A stretch of 64,000 bases of DNA from UBA8524 sp964215915 (GTDB lineage: Bacteria; Bacteroidota; Bacteroidia; UBA8524). The stretch covers positions 1 through 64,000 of the forward strand of contig CAXPEB010000039.1 of NCBI GenBank assembly GCA_964215915.1, read 5' to 3'. The position numbers and the translations under genes were made by a program. Shown piece after piece: positions 61,601-64,000 of the stretch. The stretch's first letter is position 1. Each line of letters opens with the position of its first letter. The notes under the pieces were generated by a model that was not told the origin of the DNA, made no database searches, and worked only from the letters and a program-made list of their open reading frames with translations.

Positions 61601-64000
61601 GCTGCTCTGGAAGAAGTGGAGTAATACCGGATACCCTGCATACTCACGGATGCATTCGGGTAATCGGTGTTGTCCAGTACAACCATGTTATTCCGGATCA
61701 TCCAGTAACGGGAGCCATTAATATGAAACCCTACCAGATAGCCTACGGAAGTAGAGGTTGACGTATAGGAAAAATCAAAGACCTTGTTTCCTTCGATCCA
61801 TCCTCCACCTTCTTCGATCCCGATAGCCGTAATGTAACTGACATTGTTGTAGTTATTGACCAGGTTATGAACCTCGTTTTCACGGATGATGTTACTGTCG
61901 GCCGTATTGTAAATCCGGATGGCCACAAAGGCTCCGTCCTGGAGGCTACCGGTCCGGCGACTGTAAATCTCAAAATGGTGCATCTTGTTGCGCTCGATCA
62001 CGGCATCCAGGTTGGCATTGTACTCAATCATGCGCAAGCCCCTTGTTGTGGTAGTATTGCTGCTGTTATGCCGGATGTAGGAGAATTCGTTATCGGCAAT
62101 ATGCAGGCGGGTGTAGTTGTTATTCGGAGTATACACCACACTTGAAATGCGGTAGTTGTTGATGTTGATCCCGTCATTAAAAGAAGAGGAGCTTCCGAAA
62201 GTATTTCCGTTAACCGACCAGTGTCCGTATGAAAAGTTGAACAGGGTCAGGTACACGGAGCCGGTTGTCGACTGGTAATAGTTCCGGAACACGTTGCCTT
62301 TGAAAACACTGGGAACATCCAGGGAAGCCCGGAATTCGGCAAAGCTTATCGTACCTGAACCGGTATACTCCCAGTAATTGCCCCCGGCAAATTTTTCACT
62401 TCCGCCGAAGTAGTTGTAGGAGATCTCATACGCGGAAGCCTCCGTATCAGCCAGGTACAATGGCATGCTCGAAGCCCCGTTCAGGGAGGTATTGATCCGG
62501 TAGAAATGGTTGTGGCTGATCTTCCAGCCCATCCCGGTATTATTGAGTGTATAGATGTAGTAGTTATAAAAGTCAGCGAACTCGCACCCTTCAACCCGAA
62601 TGCTGTCGTTGAAAGCATTTGCGCCATTATTGATCAGGCCGTTAAAGGCGTATTCACCAGGAGCCGGAGCGAAATAGCAGTTCAGGAAGTTCAGGTAGTC
62701 ATTCCCTTTCCATCCCTCATGCGTTCCCGAAATCAGAACCGCACCCATTGACGTGTTCAGAGAATTTCCTTCGATGTTCAGCCCTTTCAGGGTAACATGG
62801 CGGGCATCGTTTGCAAAACGGAATACCGCGGCATAGCTGCCATTCGTTCCCGTGCGGAAAGTCCACTCCCGGGTATCGGTAGGTACTCCTAGAATATCCC
62901 TTCCGGTACCGTCAAACTCAATGCTGTCTGCCCCGAACAAGGCGATCATGCCATAGTCCGGATCCAGGGTTTTGGTGTCGTTAGTGGTTTCTACGCCGAA
63001 AACACCGCTATCCAGCTGAACCGTAATCTTTCTGGGTCCGTCGGCATAGCGCATCTGATCGAAGAAAATGGGGAACTCCTCCGTAGATGTTTTGTATTCG
63101 TCGGTGATGGAGAAGGTCAGGTCATCAGCGATATAGCTGGCATTAAGTTTTTTGGATAATTCCGTCAGGTTCCTGAAATCCCATCCGTCACCGATCTTAT
63201 AATCGGCGGCATAGAGGGTGTCTCCCAGGTATTCGGCCGGTATGATGTACATGACCGGATTGATAGAATCCAGGCTCAGGCCCGTGGCGCGAAGTTTTAC
63301 GCTGGTATTGCTCAGGCGGGTTCCGATTGAATCCAACACTACCGGGCTGGACTGGGAACGATCCGGAGCAACACCTCCTGCCAACCTTACAAAACCGTCG
63401 GTGGTCTTGTAATCGATGGTCAGGTTGAATGCATCCAGGCTGTTTGCCTGGCTATCGGCTTTGATATACCAGTAGCCAAAGCTGCTGTCTGTCTGGGTAA
63501 TCTTGTATCCTTCATCATACCGGAGCGTATCCGATTTATGTTCTACTGTCAGTACCAGGTCGGTATTGGCCGTTTGGAGATTTTCCAGGTTCAGGGGCAT
63601 GGCGGCTTCTCCGCCAACCGGGAAGAGGAAATTCTTGCTTCCGTTTTGTCCGGCAGCCACCTTACGGCTCAAGGGGCCACTTACATAAGCTCCTCCGGCT
63701 GCGTAGAGGTCTGTGTTTTCACCTGCCTGCAGGTAGAGGATATTGGTGGTGTCGGTAAGTACCACACCGTTAAGAAGCCCAAGGTATTCACCAACCGTGA
63801 GAAGCCCACCGGCAAGTGTTATTTCGTTATCGGTATCGACAATGAAGCGGTTTACCTTTCTGTTAGCCGGAATTTCATAGCCGCTGGTCCAGGGAGCCTG
63901 GAGGTTGGTATAGGTAAGGATTACAGGGGCATCGGCATAATCGAATGCCGGAAAACTGTCGAGTATCGCTCCGTTGTAGTTTCCGGCATAGCTGCCTACC
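58606..64000 (-). CDS. Giant T9SS type A beta-helix protein, 5' end beyond window
   Basis: The frame is open to the window edge, so at least 1797 residues are encoded and the start is outside. A GTG at 63765 is internal: the residues upstream of it continue the same protein (for example DSFPAFDYADAPVILTY). Visible regions: a beta-rich N-terminal part; a right-handed parallel beta-helix-like stretch with many Asn/Tyr and short turns (for example GWKISHNHFYRIN); eight CHU_C-associated Ig-like domains, each starting with a Cys motif such as SLCAGTQVEL; a PKD-like domain (GEGPHKISW); and a type A sorting domain (KVYPNPAKEVLNVEL, PGVYMLVICAADD, ending KVIIEQ). A carbohydrate-binding or lyase-like role for the beta-helix is possible but not shown. 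Confidence 0.9.
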   Translation of the reverse strand, partial: VGSYAGNYNGAILDSFPAFDYADAPVILTYTNLQAPWTSGYEIPANRKVNRFIVDTDNEITLAGGLLTVGEYLGLLNGVVLTDTTNILYLQAGENTDLYAAGGAYVSGPLSRKVAAGQNGSKNFLFPVGGEAAMPLNLENLQTANTDLVLTVEHKSDTLRYDEGYKITQTDSSFGYWYIKADSQANSLDAFNLTIDYKTTDGFVRLAGGVAPDRSQSSPVVLDSIGTRLSNTSVKLRATGLSLDSINPVMYIIPAEYLGDTLYAADYKIGDGWDFRNLTELSKKLNASYIADDLTFSITDEYKTSTEEFPIFFDQMRYADGPRKITVQLDSGVFGVETTNDTKTLDPDYGMIALFGADSIEFDGTGRDILGVPTDTREWTFRTGTNGSYAAVFRFANDARHVTLKGLNIEGNSLNTSMGAVLISGTHEGWKGNDYLNFLNCYFAPAPGEYAFNGLINNGANAFNDSIRVEGCEFADFYNYYIYTLNNTGMGWKISHNHFYRINTSLNGASSMPLYLADTEASAYEISYNYFGGSEKFAGGNYWEYTGSGTISFAEFRASLDVPSVFKGNVFRNYYQSTTGSVYLTLFNFSYGHWSVNGNTFGSSSSFNDGININNYRISSVVYTPNNNYTRLHIADNEFSYIRHNSSNTTTTRGLRMIEYNANLDAVIERNKMHHFEIYSRRTGSLQDGAFVAIRIYNTADSNIIRENEVHNLVNNYNNVSYITAIGIEEGGGWIEGNKVFDFSYTSTSTSVGYLVGFHINGSRYWMIRNNMVVLDNTDYPNASVSMQGIRYYSTSSRAADILHNTVLLRGQTRNTNSYAVVCGNYAYNMVLMNNLIINDNEMTGGSTRRSFAFHGQTLLTGIVSDYNHYYARVPENLIYDQNFSIERSMENWQQQSGMDLHSTSGVLPEFFSSKDLRLTSDTVNWVFKAVGASMPAVPTDIEGDARHQGQPDLGADEFMAPLYDEPVYVSGSDTLCAGNTRTLTVSNPNTFGEVAWFGSINSFDTLHIGTTLVTGVIEHDTVFYATVFDTLKRSHRLAIPVKVVPVLSAQVINAPADSLCAGTQVELAADSAQYNTTEWFSTFDGLSPVHTGRSLLAGPLNSDTVFYLENIYDNGIRTCRSVRDSVVVLVSQAPVSGQTLSDQTVCANEQAQWQINGPDELRVYAGSFADQPIAADTFFQTPALNTSTTYYYEVFNGSCAGERKPVQVNVNPIPALPQIDSVIQACFDEDITLNPLSSGTVNWFVDDSLSTSFATGGITLSQIQSDTVLYCSNTVNGCESGRKRVSIRVKQAGVPVLLAAQTPVCSGSQSTLLAALSGNGQVEWYADANLNNLLGTGNNYTTANLTALTRIYFVGRDQLCFSETDSIDIQVSAVPTVPVITPATTVCQGTRDTLQASSNGTLQWMSSENGPVIATGASYITPVLNGNTKYYVRTELAGCISNATSVSIPVIARPEPALVISVPDACRNGSVDIEVAGNHNVEWFQNAGTTTPLASGNVFTTPALSVATTFYYETFDGQCRSQRAPVTVAVRSTPANPVLSATQPFCWGEEITAFATSANNSVVRWYATDTSSQPFLVDDRIYLGNRYTDTFFYVESFDGVCAGNRVQYRIDVIEYLRGFDLSIPDSVILGDSGVLSLSGENNNLYGWNFGNNASISSATGEGPHKISWSKTGIKKINVFVTRTQGQVTCDTVITKELVVYEPGDPNGIADVKGMDLKVYPNPAKEVLNVELELRRAQACTLMLYDATGKLCLNGTLGEVSTTHKKQIELNGLNPGVYMLVICAADDCTTYKVIIEQ

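Overview
The window is chromosomal DNA of a Bacteroidota bacterium. The evidence is a complete core of the type IX secretion system (T9SS: porP-gldK-gldL-gldM-gldN), several secreted proteins with T9SS C-terminal sorting domains, phylum-typical proteins (IPExxxVDY, DUF2480, DUF4271, TIGR02757), fused FtcD, and promoters of the Bacteroidota TAnnTTTG type. Flavobacteriales-like or Saprospiria-like lineages seem plausible, but the order cannot be fixed from the sequence alone. The first 36 bases are Illumina adapter, so the left edge is an assembly end just after mreB. The right edge cuts through a very large gene.

Layout. (1) 82-9245 is housekeeping: mreB, purH, rnc, fabF, acpP (leftward), then an IPExxxVDY protein, pyk and DUF2480 (rightward), then leftward ftcD. 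(2) 9346-18650 is the T9SS core, all leftward: porP-gldK-gldL-gldM-gldN, a terminator hairpin, a Cys-rich T9SS cargo gene, another terminator, then a second gldM-gldN pair. (3) 18768-28993 holds heme genes (hemD, DUF4271, hemW), Fe-S genes (Nfu-type scaffold, hscA), a beta-barrel and OmpA protein, a membrane glycosyltransferase, fabD, an unlisted 52-residue membrane protein and queD. (4) 29158-38203 holds three tandem paralogous lipoproteins, a small T9SS cargo, rfaD, TIGR02757, PrsW, a Cys/Met-metabolism PLP enzyme, and an A+T-richer pair of unknown envelope genes. (5) 38288-64000 is a surface-adhesin locus: three giant T9SS type A proteins (2023, 1995 and at least 1797 residues) and a 1619-residue PKD-repeat protein with a type B sorting domain, followed by porE-like and porP/sprF-like genes.

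How they fit together. The core operon encodes the secretion motor (GldL/GldM), the periplasmic ring (GldK/GldN) and an outer-membrane PorP. The adhesin locus supplies cargo plus its own PorP/SprF and PorE partners, which in known systems link type B cargo to the cell surface. The second GldM/GldN pair could build an alternative periplasmic assembly on the same GldL. The most unusual points are that duplicated gldMN pair, the terminator-bounded cargo gene inside the core locus, the mixed type A/type B adhesin operon, and a 412-base leader with interlocking inverted repeats upstream of the 2023-residue adhesin.
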